From NCBI GenBank assembly GCA_031254315.1, contig JAIRUQ010000096.1, forward strand, positions 1 through 59,491: a DNA stretch of 59,491 nt, read 5' to 3'. Under the pieces are notes generated by a model. It did not search any database and was not told where the DNA came from. It was given only the letters and a program-made list of their open reading frames with translations. A program made the position numbers and the translations under genes. The stretch comes from Treponema sp. (lineage in GTDB: Bacteria > Spirochaetota > Spirochaetia > Treponematales > Breznakiellaceae). Positions within the stretch are counted from its first letter, which is position 1, and the number at the start of each line of letters is the position of its first letter. Below, in pieces: positions 47,800 through 55,396 of this stretch.

Positions 47800-48143
47800 C
47801 TAGTAGTAGTCTATAACAGCTAAATATTTACAAAACATTCTTCCCAAGAGACCTCACACGAAGGCACAAAGGCACAAAGGATGGCGCTTTATTTCAAATG
47901 GCGCCCAAGTATGCACCGCGTCAAGCGGTGTTGATGAATAAGTTAGCACGGCGTGGCGCCAAATAAACGTGACCAAGATGAAAAAAGCGCGAAGGCTTTA
48001 GCCTGAGTAGTGCGCCCGTTTTTATACAAGATTTATCTTTGATTTTAATGATGAAAAAGAAGCATAGAGGATGCGCTCAACCTACTGAATTCTATCTTCC
48101 TCCGTGCCTTTGTGCCTTCGTGTGAACTCTTTGGCGAATAATG
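47800..48143. mobile_element. MITE-like element carrying an inner family A repeat
   Basis: The left end CTAGTAGTAGTCTATAACAG resembles the right end of the 34894-35074 element. The right end (TTCGTGTGAACTCTTTGGCG then AATAATG) is the reverse of that element's left end. Between the family C arms sits a family A copy (47901-48016), so one repeat appears inserted in another. The right end touches the stop codon of the metallophosphoesterase gene. No coding capacity; it fills the 378-base gap. Confidence 0.6.
47901..48016 (+). repeat. Dispersed repeat family A (A4)
   Basis: Stem CACCGC/GCGGTG (47914-47930), TTAGCACGGCGTGGCGCC, and the GCGC-framed AGGC-TTTA-GCCT palindrome. It shares a run of 37 identical bases with the copy inside the ABC-F gene. 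Confidence 0.85.
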
Positions 48144-49217
48144 TTATGCCCCTTGATTTCCTAGCAATCTGATCCGCGCGTTAATATAATCGAGCCTGTT
48201 TTGGTTCAATACAGCGCGGTGATAGGGTCTTCCGGGAATGCCAACGATTTCATAGCCGCCGCGAGTGACGAATTTTTTGCTTTTTCCTTCGGTGAACCAG
48301 TAAACAAGGGCGATGTCTTCGTTTGTCATTTCTATCGCGGTCAGTCCCTTCTTGCCTAAAGTACAGCCGGAGTTAAAAAGGCAGGGGACGGGAAGTTCAT
48401 CGCCATAGAGACTTTGACGGAGTACGTCGCGCCGTTCTTTGCGTTTGAGTTTGCCCAGTTCTTTACGCAGGGCGGTAACTTCATTTTCGATACGACTGCG
48501 ATCTTCGCCCTTAGAGGCAGGGTAACTTTGGCAAAGGCGCTCAATTTCAAACTTGATGTAGTCGAAACGCCCCAATGATTCAAAGAGAGCGCGGTGGGTA
48601 TGCCCGATAATAGACAGACAGTTGTTTTTTAAGGAAAAAGCGTACGCCTTTTTTTCTACATGAAAGCGTTTATGCGGATTGCGTGAATCGGTAATATTTT
48701 TAATGCCGAAGGGCGTTAAAAGATAGCGGATTATTATCCCCAGAAATCTATTGAATCTGACATAGATTGCCGACAGTTGATGCCCGTGGTAAACATACGC
48801 AGGAACAATTCCGGTTTCAATTTTTATTACATTATGAATCTGGTAAGGATAGGACGGATTCTTCCTTAAAATGAGCTGTTCATCATGGTTACCGACGATC
48901 TTGTAAAGGCGGTTTTCCGCGGCAAAAAGATTGAAAACCCTGTAAAGCCCTGCCCATTTTTCACGGATATAATCGAGTGAAAACCTCTGGAGTTCCTCGA
49001 TATCGCCGTTAAGCACCAAAATCCAGCCGTTAACAAAGTAATATTCCTCAAGAAGGCAGGTAAGCATCTCTCCGTTATGGTAAAGATCGTCCCTTGAACC
49101 TGTTCCCATGTGGAGATCGCTGATAATCAAAACTTTCCCGGATTTAGAAATATCCAGAACCGAGCTTTCGGGGAATTCTTCTTCCGCAAGGCGGCTGAAA
49201 AACAGTCTTTCAGACAT
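48144..49217 (-). CDS. Calcineurin-like metallophosphoesterase
   Basis: A 357-residue protein. Metal-site motifs run in order: IISDLHMGTG (about 31-40), LNGDIEE, VGNHDEQ, YHGHQ and IGHTHRALF, as in phosphoesterases of the UDP-2,3-diacylglucosamine or general MPP type. A charged helix segment (IENEVTALRKELGKLKRKER) follows. The only ATG lies directly after the last base of tRNA-Met, and no ribosome site exists apart from tRNA sequence. Substrate unknown. Confidence 0.85.
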   Translation of the reverse strand: MSERLFFSRLAEEEFPESSVLDISKSGKVLIISDLHMGTGSRDDLYHNGEMLTCLLEEYYFVNGWILVLNGDIEELQRFSLDYIREKWAGLYRVFNLFAAENRLYKIVGNHDEQLILRKNPSYPYQIHNVIKIETGIVPAYVYHGHQLSAIYVRFNRFLGIIIRYLLTPFGIKNITDSRNPHKRFHVEKKAYAFSLKNNCLSIIGHTHRALFESLGRFDYIKFEIERLCQSYPASKGEDRSRIENEVTALRKELGKLKRKERRDVLRQSLYGDELPVPCLFNSGCTLGKKGLTAIEMTNEDIALVYWFTEGKSKKFVTRGGYEIVGIPGRPYHRAVLNQNRLDYINARIRLLGNQGA

Positions 49218-49291
49218 TGGGCCATCAAGGACTTGAACCTCGGACCAAGAGATTATGAGTCTCCTGCTCTAACCAACTGAGCTAATGACCC
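49218..49291 (-). tRNA. tRNA-Met (elongator, anticodon CAT)
   Basis: Acceptor GGGTCAT/ATGGCCC, D arm TAGCTCAGTTGGTTAGAGCA, anticodon stem GGAGA/TCTCT with loop CTCATAA, T arm CGAGG TTCAAGT CCTTG, discriminator A at 49218. CCA is not encoded. The sequence resembles elongator tRNA-Met; an Ile2-type tRNA with modified C34 cannot be fully excluded. The next base is the A of the ATG of the downstream gene. Confidence 0.92.
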
Positions 49292-49373
49292 CCAACTTCA
49301 AATTATTGATACCTGAAAAGAAAGTTTATGTCAATAGGACGAAAAACATATAGAAAATATGCCTTGATTCCTA

Positions 49374-49379
49374 TATAAT
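49374..49379 (+). promoter_or_regulatory. TATAAT -10 box of mlaE, leaderless arrangement
   Basis: TATAAT ends 6 bases before the mlaE ATG (49386). No Shine-Dalgarno sequence is present. A possible weak -35 (TAGAAA, 49351-49356) is 17 bases upstream. Confidence 0.5.
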
Positions 49380-49385
49380 GCAAGA

Positions 49386-50153
49386 ATGTGGAACCCCGCG
49401 GCGACTGTAAGAAATGTGTTCTATCATTTGGGTTTTTTTGCCAGAACCCTCAAAGGGGTAGGCTATTTTGTCCGCCATTCTCAGGCTTCTTTCAAAATCC
49501 TCATAATGCAGATACTCTTTACTTTCGTACACGCCTTGGGCATTTCTACGTTTCTGGCGCTGGCAATCGGCGCGGCTGTCAATGTAATCGGCGTTCCGTT
49601 TCTGACCATGATAAACCAGCAACAGCTTATGTATACGCTTTTAATCATCATCATAACAAGGGAATTGGGACCGTTATTAACTGCGTTTATCGTTATCGCG
49701 CGTTCGGCGACCGCCATTGCCACCGAGATTGCCGGGATGGTGATCTCCCACGAAGTTGAAGCGTATATTTCAGTCGGCGTAGACCCTATTCAGCATCTTG
49801 CCGTTCCAAGATTTTTGGGCGTTACTATTTCGCTTGTGCTTCTCAACATTTATTTTTCTATTTTTGGACTTGCAGGCTCTTATATTGTCGCACAGCTTTT
49901 TAGTTCTATGCCAATGGATTATTACTTTACAAGCCTTATGCAACAGTTAAATATTCAGGATATTCTGCTTTCAATAATAAAAAGTATCGCGTTTGGAGCG
50001 ATTATTTCTATCGGCGCGGTTATTCAGGGATTTTCGGTTGAAAGGGCAAGCACCGAAGTTCCGGTAGCGGGATTAAGGGCGGTCAGCGGCGCGTTTGCGC
50101 TTTGCATTTTTGTTGACGTTCTTTTATCGGCTTTGTTCTATGTTGTATTGTGA
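49386..50153 (+). CDS. mlaE: MlaE-type ABC lipid transporter permease
   Basis: A 255-residue membrane protein with five or six helices. MlaE signatures are GVPFLTMINQQQLMYTLLII, TRELGPLLTAFIVIARSATA, IATEIAGMVISHEVEAYISVG, and DPIQHLAVPRFLGVTISLVL. It forms the inner-membrane core of a phospholipid transporter that keeps outer-membrane asymmetry. Operon order is mlaE, mlaF, mlaD. A TATAAT box 6 bases upstream of ATG suggests a leaderless mRNA. Confidence 0.93.
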   Translation: MWNPAATVRNVFYHLGFFARTLKGVGYFVRHSQASFKILIMQILFTFVHALGISTFLALAIGAAVNVIGVPFLTMINQQQLMYTLLIIIITRELGPLLTAFIVIARSATAIATEIAGMVISHEVEAYISVGVDPIQHLAVPRFLGVTISLVLLNIYFSIFGLAGSYIVAQLFSSMPMDYYFTSLMQQLNIQDILLSIIKSIAFGAIISIGAVIQGFSVERASTEVPVAGLRAVSGAFALCIFVDVLLSALFYVVL

Positions 50154-50160
50154 CGGTAAT

Positions 50161-50895
50161 ATGGTAAATGTTGTTGAATTAAAAGAGGTAAGTTTCTCAG
50201 CTCAGGATAAAAATATTATTCAGGGGGTTTCTGTTGAATTTACGGCAGGAAAAACCACCGCTATTATAGGACCTTCGGGGGGAGGGAAAAGTACCGTATT
50301 AAAACTTTCCGCCGGTCTTCTTGTCCCGGATCAGGGGGAAGTGTATTACAAGAACAAAAATGTCGCGTATATGAACCGCACCGAAAATCTTGATTTCCGC
50401 CGGGAAGGAGCGTTTGTTTTTCAGGACTCCGCGCTTTGGGCAAATCAGGATTTATTTCAAATACTGGAGTTGCCGCTGAAGATACACTTTCCGCAGATGA
50501 ACAGGAAAGAGCGCGCGCAGAGAATAAAGGAAGTAACTATGGAAGTCGGTTACAGGAAGGACTTGGCTATACGACCTTCACGGCTTTCAATGGGCGAACA
50601 AAAACTGATAGCTTTTGCCCGCGCTTTGTTATGCACCCCTGAGCTTCTGTATCTTGATGAGTGGACGGAATCACTGGATGAGTCAGCGGCGGAAAGGCTT
50701 ATCAGGATTGTGCGGAAAAAGCAAAAAGAAGGCGTTTCAATACTCTTTGTCTCTCATGATATGAGGATAATCAAGGATTTGGCTGATTTTGTAATAGTAA
50801 TTTCCGACGGCAAGCTGGTCTACAGTACCACAAAAGAGCGGATTGCAAATGATAGTGAATTAAGCGATTATTTAGGAATGGAGATGACGGAATGA
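50161..50895 (+). CDS. mlaF: MlaF-type ABC transporter ATPase
   Basis: A 244-residue ATPase. The start MVNVVELKEVSF lies 7 bases after mlaE; a longer in-frame reading overlaps mlaE. Walker A IGPSGGGKST, signature RLSMGEQKLIAFARAL (LSMGE rather than LSGGQ), Walker B LLYLDEWTESLD (Trp where Pro is usual) and VSHDMR. It powers lipid movement with MlaE. These small changes are unusual but the catalytic Glu is kept. Confidence 0.92.
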   Translation: MVNVVELKEVSFSAQDKNIIQGVSVEFTAGKTTAIIGPSGGGKSTVLKLSAGLLVPDQGEVYYKNKNVAYMNRTENLDFRREGAFVFQDSALWANQDLFQILELPLKIHFPQMNRKERAQRIKEVTMEVGYRKDLAIRPSRLSMGEQKLIAFARALLCTPELLYLDEWTESLDESAAERLIRIVRKKQKEGVSILFVSHDMRIIKDLADFVIVISDGKLVYSTTKERIANDSELSDYLGMEMTE

Positions 50896-51824
50896 AATTT
50901 TCGATACGTTTTGCGGATAAAATTGTGGGCGCTCTGGTCATAATCGCGCTTGCGGTTTTGGTTTCTGTCATTTTTATACTTGGCAAAAACCAGCGCTGGT
51001 TTTCCCATGATTCTCAGTACTGGACATATTTTTCTTCAGCTTCGGGAATAAGCCCGAATATGGCAGTAAAGTACAAGGGTATTACAATCGGTCATGTTAA
51101 AAAAATATCCCTTGGAAAAGACGATAAAGTAGAAGTAATTTTTTCCATTTTTGAAGAATACGATGAAAGAGTAACGGAAGGCTCTATGGTTGAAGTGCAG
51201 GTCAGCCCAATTGGTCTTGGAAATTCATTTATTTTCTATCCCGGTCTTGGGACAAAACGGCTTGACGAAGGGAGCCTTGTTCCTGAGATCAACTCGCAGG
51301 AAGCCAAGCAGTTGCAGTCCGACGATCTGGCTGTCCGCATCGAATCCAATGACAGTATTAATAGAATAATGTCTCAGGCAAGCACGTTACTCGAAACAAT
51401 AAATGTTTCTCTTGCAGGAGAGGGCGGAACTGACCAGCCTTCACTTGGGCAGATAGTAGCCAATATTGAAGGGATATCTTCCGACATAAAAAGAGTTACT
51501 CAAGCCCTCGCCGATGAACTTACCCCTCTTATCCAAAACTTAGAAGAGATTTCAGGCAAGATTGCCGGCGGCTCCATGTACGGCAGTCTTGAATCTTCTC
51601 TCGCTTCAATTTCAGGTATTGCCGAAGACCTGAATAGAACCGCTGATTTTATTCCGGCTCAGCTTCCGCAGTTAGGTGTTCTAATTACAGAGTTGAACAC
51701 CGCGCTCAGTTCTATACAGGATGTATTGACGGCTATATCGAACAATCCATTGTTAAAGGGCGGAATTCCGGCGCGCCCTGAAACAGGTCCCGGCGGTGCA
51801 AGCCCAAGGAACCAAAATTTTTAA
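50892..51824 (+). CDS. mlaD: MlaD-type substrate-binding (MCE-domain) protein
   Basis: A 310-residue protein with one N-terminal membrane helix (about 15-33) and an MCE domain (YFSSASGISPNMAVKYKGIT, IGHVKKISLGKDDKVEVIFS, VQVSPIGLGNSFIFYPG). A long helical region follows (about 140-290). It binds lipids in the periplasm. Overlaps mlaF by ATGA. No MlaB or MlaC is seen nearby. Confidence 0.9.
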   Translation: MKFSIRFADKIVGALVIIALAVLVSVIFILGKNQRWFSHDSQYWTYFSSASGISPNMAVKYKGITIGHVKKISLGKDDKVEVIFSIFEEYDERVTEGSMVEVQVSPIGLGNSFIFYPGLGTKRLDEGSLVPEINSQEAKQLQSDDLAVRIESNDSINRIMSQASTLLETINVSLAGEGGTDQPSLGQIVANIEGISSDIKRVTQALADELTPLIQNLEEISGKIAGGSMYGSLESSLASISGIAEDLNRTADFIPAQLPQLGVLITELNTALSSIQDVLTAISNNPLLKGGIPARPETGPGGASPRNQNF

Positions 51825-51839
51825 TACGGAGGGATTAAC

Positions 51840-52697
51840 ATGAATTTGTATAAACATTTAACAGAAATTCTACTAATTATAATATTTTTTTCTTCCTGTT
51901 CTTCGGCTCCAAAAGATACCGGCGATATTTATTATTTGCGCAAAAATGTTGAAACAGGTCTTGAACTGGCAAACACTGAAGCCGCGCAGGGCAGGTTTGA
52001 AAACGCCCATTTATTGTTGACGAAACATAAACAAATGGCGATTTTAACCGATGATCCGTCTTTAATTATCCGCTCTTGTTTGTCGCTTGGGAATGTTCTT
52101 CTTTCACTTGAAAGGACAGATGAGGCTTTTGAACAGTGGGAACAAGCTATAGCGGAAGCGCAAAGGCTCGGAAACAGGGAGCTTTTAGCGGTATGCAGAA
52201 TTTATAAAGCAAGGGGAAATCTCCTTTGCGGTCGCTCTTCGGCGCAAAGTGTACTGGAAGAGGTGAACCGCGAAAGCCCAAACATAAGAGCCGACAGGCT
52301 TTACATCGCGTTCTCATGGCAGGTGAGAGGGCTTGCCTTTCGCGCGGTTGGCTCATATCGTGAAGCAGAAGACGCGATGAGGAACAGCTTAAATATTCAT
52401 GAAAAGGACTTACATCTTGAAAATGCTTCCTATGACTGGTATACTATTGCTTCAATTCGCTCTTTAGCCGGGAATACAACAGGCGCGATACAAGCATTGG
52501 AAAGCTCAATCGCACTTGATCGTAGAATTGAAAATTCATGGGGGCTTGCGGCAAGCTGGCGCGCGATGGGGGATGTCTACCGCAGAGCAGGAAGGCAAAG
52601 CGAGGCGACAGAAGCGTATCAACGCTCCCGTGCGATTTACGTCGCTCTTGAAAATGATCATGAAGTTGCCGAGATTGACAATAGAATAGCAAATTAG
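51840..52697 (+). CDS. TPR lipoprotein of the mla operon
   Basis: A 285-residue protein with signal peptide and lipobox (FFSSCSS, Cys near 20), followed by TPR repeats (for example LSLGNVLLSLERTDEAFEQW, DWYTIASIRSLAGNTTGAIQ, SWRAMGDVYRRAGRQSEATE). GGAGGG ribosome site 15 bases after mlaD. It probably assembles with the lipid transporter or another envelope complex (context only). Confidence 0.75.
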   Translation: MNLYKHLTEILLIIIFFSSCSSAPKDTGDIYYLRKNVETGLELANTEAAQGRFENAHLLLTKHKQMAILTDDPSLIIRSCLSLGNVLLSLERTDEAFEQWEQAIAEAQRLGNRELLAVCRIYKARGNLLCGRSSAQSVLEEVNRESPNIRADRLYIAFSWQVRGLAFRAVGSYREAEDAMRNSLNIHEKDLHLENASYDWYTIASIRSLAGNTTGAIQALESSIALDRRIENSWGLAASWRAMGDVYRRAGRQSEATEAYQRSRAIYVALENDHEVAEIDNRIAN

Positions 52698-52718
52698 AAA
52701 TTATAAAGGAATTAGTTA

Positions 52719-53915
52719 ATGGATAACATATTTATGAATACATATCACAGACTGCCTGTGATATTTGCAAGAGGCGATGGTTCATGGCTTTTTGATATAA
52801 ACGGAAAAAAATATCTCGATTTTAGCGGCGGCATTGCTGTAAACGTGCTGGGGCATAATTATCCGCCTCTTGTACGCGCCGTCTGCGAGCAGGCAGGGAA
52901 TTTTTTTCATGTTTGTAATTATTACCAAAGCGATACAAGCCAGGCTTTTGCCGAAAAACTTGTAGAAACCTGCGCCCCGGTCGGAATGAAAAAAGTTTTT
53001 CTTGGAAACTCAGGAGCGGAAGCAAACGAGGGCGCGTGTAAACTCGCGCGAAAATATTCGCTTCTAAAATACGGGAAGGGCAGGCATACAATTGTAACTC
53101 TAAAGGGAAGTTTTCACGGCAGAACAATAACAACTCTTGCCGCTACAGGACAGGATAAACTCCACAAGGACTTCGGTCCTTTTACGGAAGGATTTGTTCA
53201 CATTGCAGGCGGTAATATTGAAGAGCTTGATAAAGCGCTTGACGCAAAAACGACAGCCGGTCTTTTAATTGAAGTAATTCAAGGCGAGAGCGGCATTGTT
53301 CCTCAGGACGAAAAATTTATCGCTTCCGCCGCGAAGTTATGCGCCGAGAGGGACATCCTTCTTATGTTTGACGAAATCCAGTGCGGCGTTGGAAGGACGG
53401 GAACTTTTCTCGCCCTTGAACAGTACAAGGACGAATCCGGCAATCCGATAAAACCCGATATTGTAACTCTTGCAAAAGGACTTGGCGGCGGTATTCCTAT
53501 AGGAGCTGTGCTTGCCGGAGAAAAGACCTGTGATGTTTTTAGTACAGGTGATCACGGGAGTACATTTGGCGGAAATCCGGTCGCCGCCGCCGCAGGGCTT
53601 GTTGTGTTAAAGACGGTAAGCGATCCCGATTTCCTCGCAGAAATTTCACGCAAGGGAGAAATATTTCAGGCGGCGCTAAAGCAGAACAATAAGGTAAAAG
53701 AAGTGCGGGGCAAGGGACTGATGATCGGTTTTGACATTGAAAAAGAGAGCCGCCCTGTACTGGAAGCGGCTATAGCGCGGGCTGATTTGAAAAATGACAC
53801 ATACGGTCTTCTTATGTTATCAGCAGGCGAAAAAACTCTGCGGCTTCTTCCTCCGTACACGATACTCGACACTGAGATAGAGCAGGGGCTTAGGATAATC
53901 TCGGAATTGATTTAA
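52719..53915 (+). CDS. argD: Acetylornithine aminotransferase (class III)
   Basis: A 398-residue PLP enzyme. Motifs: YLDFSGGIAVNVLGHNYPPL, GNSGAEANEGACKLARKYS, FHGRTITTLAATGQ, LLMFDEIQCGVGRTGTF, and the PLP lysine in DIVTLAKGLGGGIPIGAVLA. ArgD transfers an amino group in arginine synthesis; related enzymes act on ornithine or 4-aminobutyrate. The gene lies after the TPR lipoprotein with AAAGGA before ATG. No other arg gene is nearby. Confidence 0.9.
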   Translation: MDNIFMNTYHRLPVIFARGDGSWLFDINGKKYLDFSGGIAVNVLGHNYPPLVRAVCEQAGNFFHVCNYYQSDTSQAFAEKLVETCAPVGMKKVFLGNSGAEANEGACKLARKYSLLKYGKGRHTIVTLKGSFHGRTITTLAATGQDKLHKDFGPFTEGFVHIAGGNIEELDKALDAKTTAGLLIEVIQGESGIVPQDEKFIASAAKLCAERDILLMFDEIQCGVGRTGTFLALEQYKDESGNPIKPDIVTLAKGLGGGIPIGAVLAGEKTCDVFSTGDHGSTFGGNPVAAAAGLVVLKTVSDPDFLAEISRKGEIFQAALKQNNKVKEVRGKGLMIGFDIEKESRPVLEAAIARADLKNDTYGLLMLSAGEKTLRLLPPYTILDTEIEQGLRIISELI

Positions 53916-53922
53916 CGCAAAG

Positions 53923-53988
53923 AACAATGAGCAGTGAGAGTGCGGCGTACTTAGCGAAGGCGGCGAGATTAGCCAATGAGCAATGAAG
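53923..53988. repeat. Dispersed repeat family B (B4)
   Basis: AACAATGAGCAGTGAGAG, GC-rich core GCGGCGTACTTAGCGAAGG then CGGCGAGATTAGCC, and AATGAGCAATGAAG. It starts 8 bases after argD. Confidence 0.75.
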
Positions 53989-54056
53989 AGAAAAGTCAAC
54001 GGATTGAGCGAATGAATACAAATAGATAAAAATTTCGGGTTGCATAGGACTACTGT

Positions 54057-54093
54057 ATTGACATTGTCAATAAAATTGGGTATATTTATATAC
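54057..54093 (+). promoter_or_regulatory. dinJ-yoeB promoter with two palindromes
   Basis: TTGACA (54058-54063) and TATATT (54081-54086), 17 bases apart. Palindromes ATTGACATTGTCAAT (54057-54071) and GTATATTTATATAC (54080-54093) cover the -35 and -10, likely operators for the antitoxin. AGGGGGA precedes the ATG. Confidence 0.6.
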
Positions 54094-54106
54094 AGGGGGA
54101 ATATTT

Positions 54107-54367
54107 ATGGCTCAGACAAATATAAATATCCGCATGGATGCCCAATTAAAGAATCAATTTGAAAACTTTTGTGCCAATGTAGGTCTGACTATGAGTGCGG
54201 CTTTTAATGTGTATGCAAAAACAGCTGTTCGTCTGCAGAAAATCCCTTTTGAGATCACCACAGAAACGGATTCTTTTTATAGTGAATCCAATATGAAGGT
54301 ATTAAGGGCTTCAATAAAACAACTGGAAGAAGGAAAAGGTGTTGAACATGAGATTATTGAGGTCTAG
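54107..54367 (+). CDS. RelB/DinJ-family antitoxin, partner of YoeB-like toxin
   Basis: An 86-residue protein: NINIRMDAQLKNQFENFCAN, VGLTMSAAFNVYAKTAVRLQ, KIPFEITTE, the ribbon-helix-helix layout of DinJ. The C-terminal tail SIKQLEEGKGVEHEIIEV would bind toxin. Two bases separate it from the toxin start. Likely self-repressing through the palindromes at 54057-54093. Confidence 0.87.
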   Translation: MAQTNINIRMDAQLKNQFENFCANVGLTMSAAFNVYAKTAVRLQKIPFEITTETDSFYSESNMKVLRASIKQLEEGKGVEHEIIEV

Positions 54368-54369
54368 GT

Positions 54370-54633
54370 TTGAGAAAAATATGGTCTGATAAATCATGGG
54401 AAGCCTATCTTTACTGGCAGAAGCAAAACAAAAACATTTTGAAAAAGATAAATCTTCTTATCAAAGATATTGAAAGAAATCCGTTTGAAGGGCTTGGTAA
54501 ACCGGAACCCTTAAAAGGTAATTTATCGGGATGGTGGTCAAGGAGAATAGATGATACACATCGTATTGTGTATCGGATAGAAAAAGGAAATCTTGAAATA
54601 GCTCAGTGCATGGATCATTACGATGCCAAGTGA
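54370..54633 (+). CDS. yoeB: YoeB/Txe-family mRNA interferase toxin
   Basis: An 87-residue protein with a TTG start, supported because RKIWSDKSWEAYLYWQKQN begins as YoeB does. Further motifs are INLLIKDIERNPFEGLGKPE, LKGNLSGWWSRRIDDTHRIV and the C-terminal HYDAK. Glu/Arg/His residues of the active site (KPE, RRI, HY) are in place. Ribosome-dependent mRNA cleavage. Paired with a DinJ-type rather than a Phd/YefM-type antitoxin, a mixed pair. Confidence 0.9.
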   Translation: MRKIWSDKSWEAYLYWQKQNKNILKKINLLIKDIERNPFEGLGKPEPLKGNLSGWWSRRIDDTHRIVYRIEKGNLEIAQCMDHYDAK

Positions 54634-54652
54634 TAGTTTCCTTATTGAAAAA

Positions 54653-55396
54653 TCATTCCTCGCTTAAATAATCCTTTTCGCCGCCGCCTAGCGCGGCAAA
54701 AATCCGCCGCTTTATCGCGCCTGAATCGCCTGCGGTAAAATCCGCGATACGGGAGCGCATACTCCTGCGCTTGGAATTCTGCCCGTAGGGACAGGTGCAG
54801 GCGTTTTTCAGAATGTTCTGCTCGGCGGCGCAGGAAATGATTTGCTTTTCCTCGAGAAGAGCGAGTGGGCGTATAAGGCTCACGGGGTATTTGCGGTATT
54901 TAAGAAGCACGGGCATGGCGGATAACTCGCCTTTTGAACAGAGGTTCATAAAAAAAGTTTCGATGATGTCATCAAGGTGATGCCCAAGAGCGATTTTGTT
55001 AAAACCGTTTTCAACCGCGTATTTTAATAGCTCTGTGCGCCGCTGTGTGGAGCACCAGTAACAATTCATTTTTTCGCCTTTTTTGAGTCTTCCGATGACC
55101 GGAACGAATAAGTCCGTAAACGGAATTCCCCATTCTTCAAGTCTTTGGGAAAGTACAGATTTTTTACAACACGCGCAAAAATCTGTGCTAATATGAAGAG
55201 CCGCAAGTTCATAATTGATCTTTAGCGCGGGTCTTATTGCGGATAACGTCCAAGCAAGAACGCTTGAATCCTTGCCGCCCGAAACTGCTATTAAAATACG
55301 ATCTCCTTCGCGGATAAGGGAACGTTCCATCACTGTTTTTACGGTGAGTTTTTTTACAACTTCGCAAGTTTTAGTTTTTCTGAAAAATCTGTTCAT
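54653..55396 (-). CDS. ttcA: TtcA-like tRNA 2-thiocytidine synthetase
   Basis: A 247-residue PP-loop enzyme. AVSGGKDSS (37-45) binds ATP. Cys pairs CACC (about 94-97) and CYWC (about 122-125) match the iron-sulphur cluster cysteines, and GHHLDDIIETFFMNL is the family motif. It thiolates C32 of some tRNAs. It is last in an operon with TSCPD and QueH-TcdA, overlapping the latter by ATGA, so the operon is devoted mainly to tRNA modification. Confidence 0.88.
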   Translation of the reverse strand: MNRFFRKTKTCEVVKKLTVKTVMERSLIREGDRILIAVSGGKDSSVLAWTLSAIRPALKINYELAALHISTDFCACCKKSVLSQRLEEWGIPFTDLFVPVIGRLKKGEKMNCYWCSTQRRTELLKYAVENGFNKIALGHHLDDIIETFFMNLCSKGELSAMPVLLKYRKYPVSLIRPLALLEEKQIISCAAEQNILKNACTCPYGQNSKRRSMRSRIADFTAGDSGAIKRRIFAALGGGEKDYLSEE

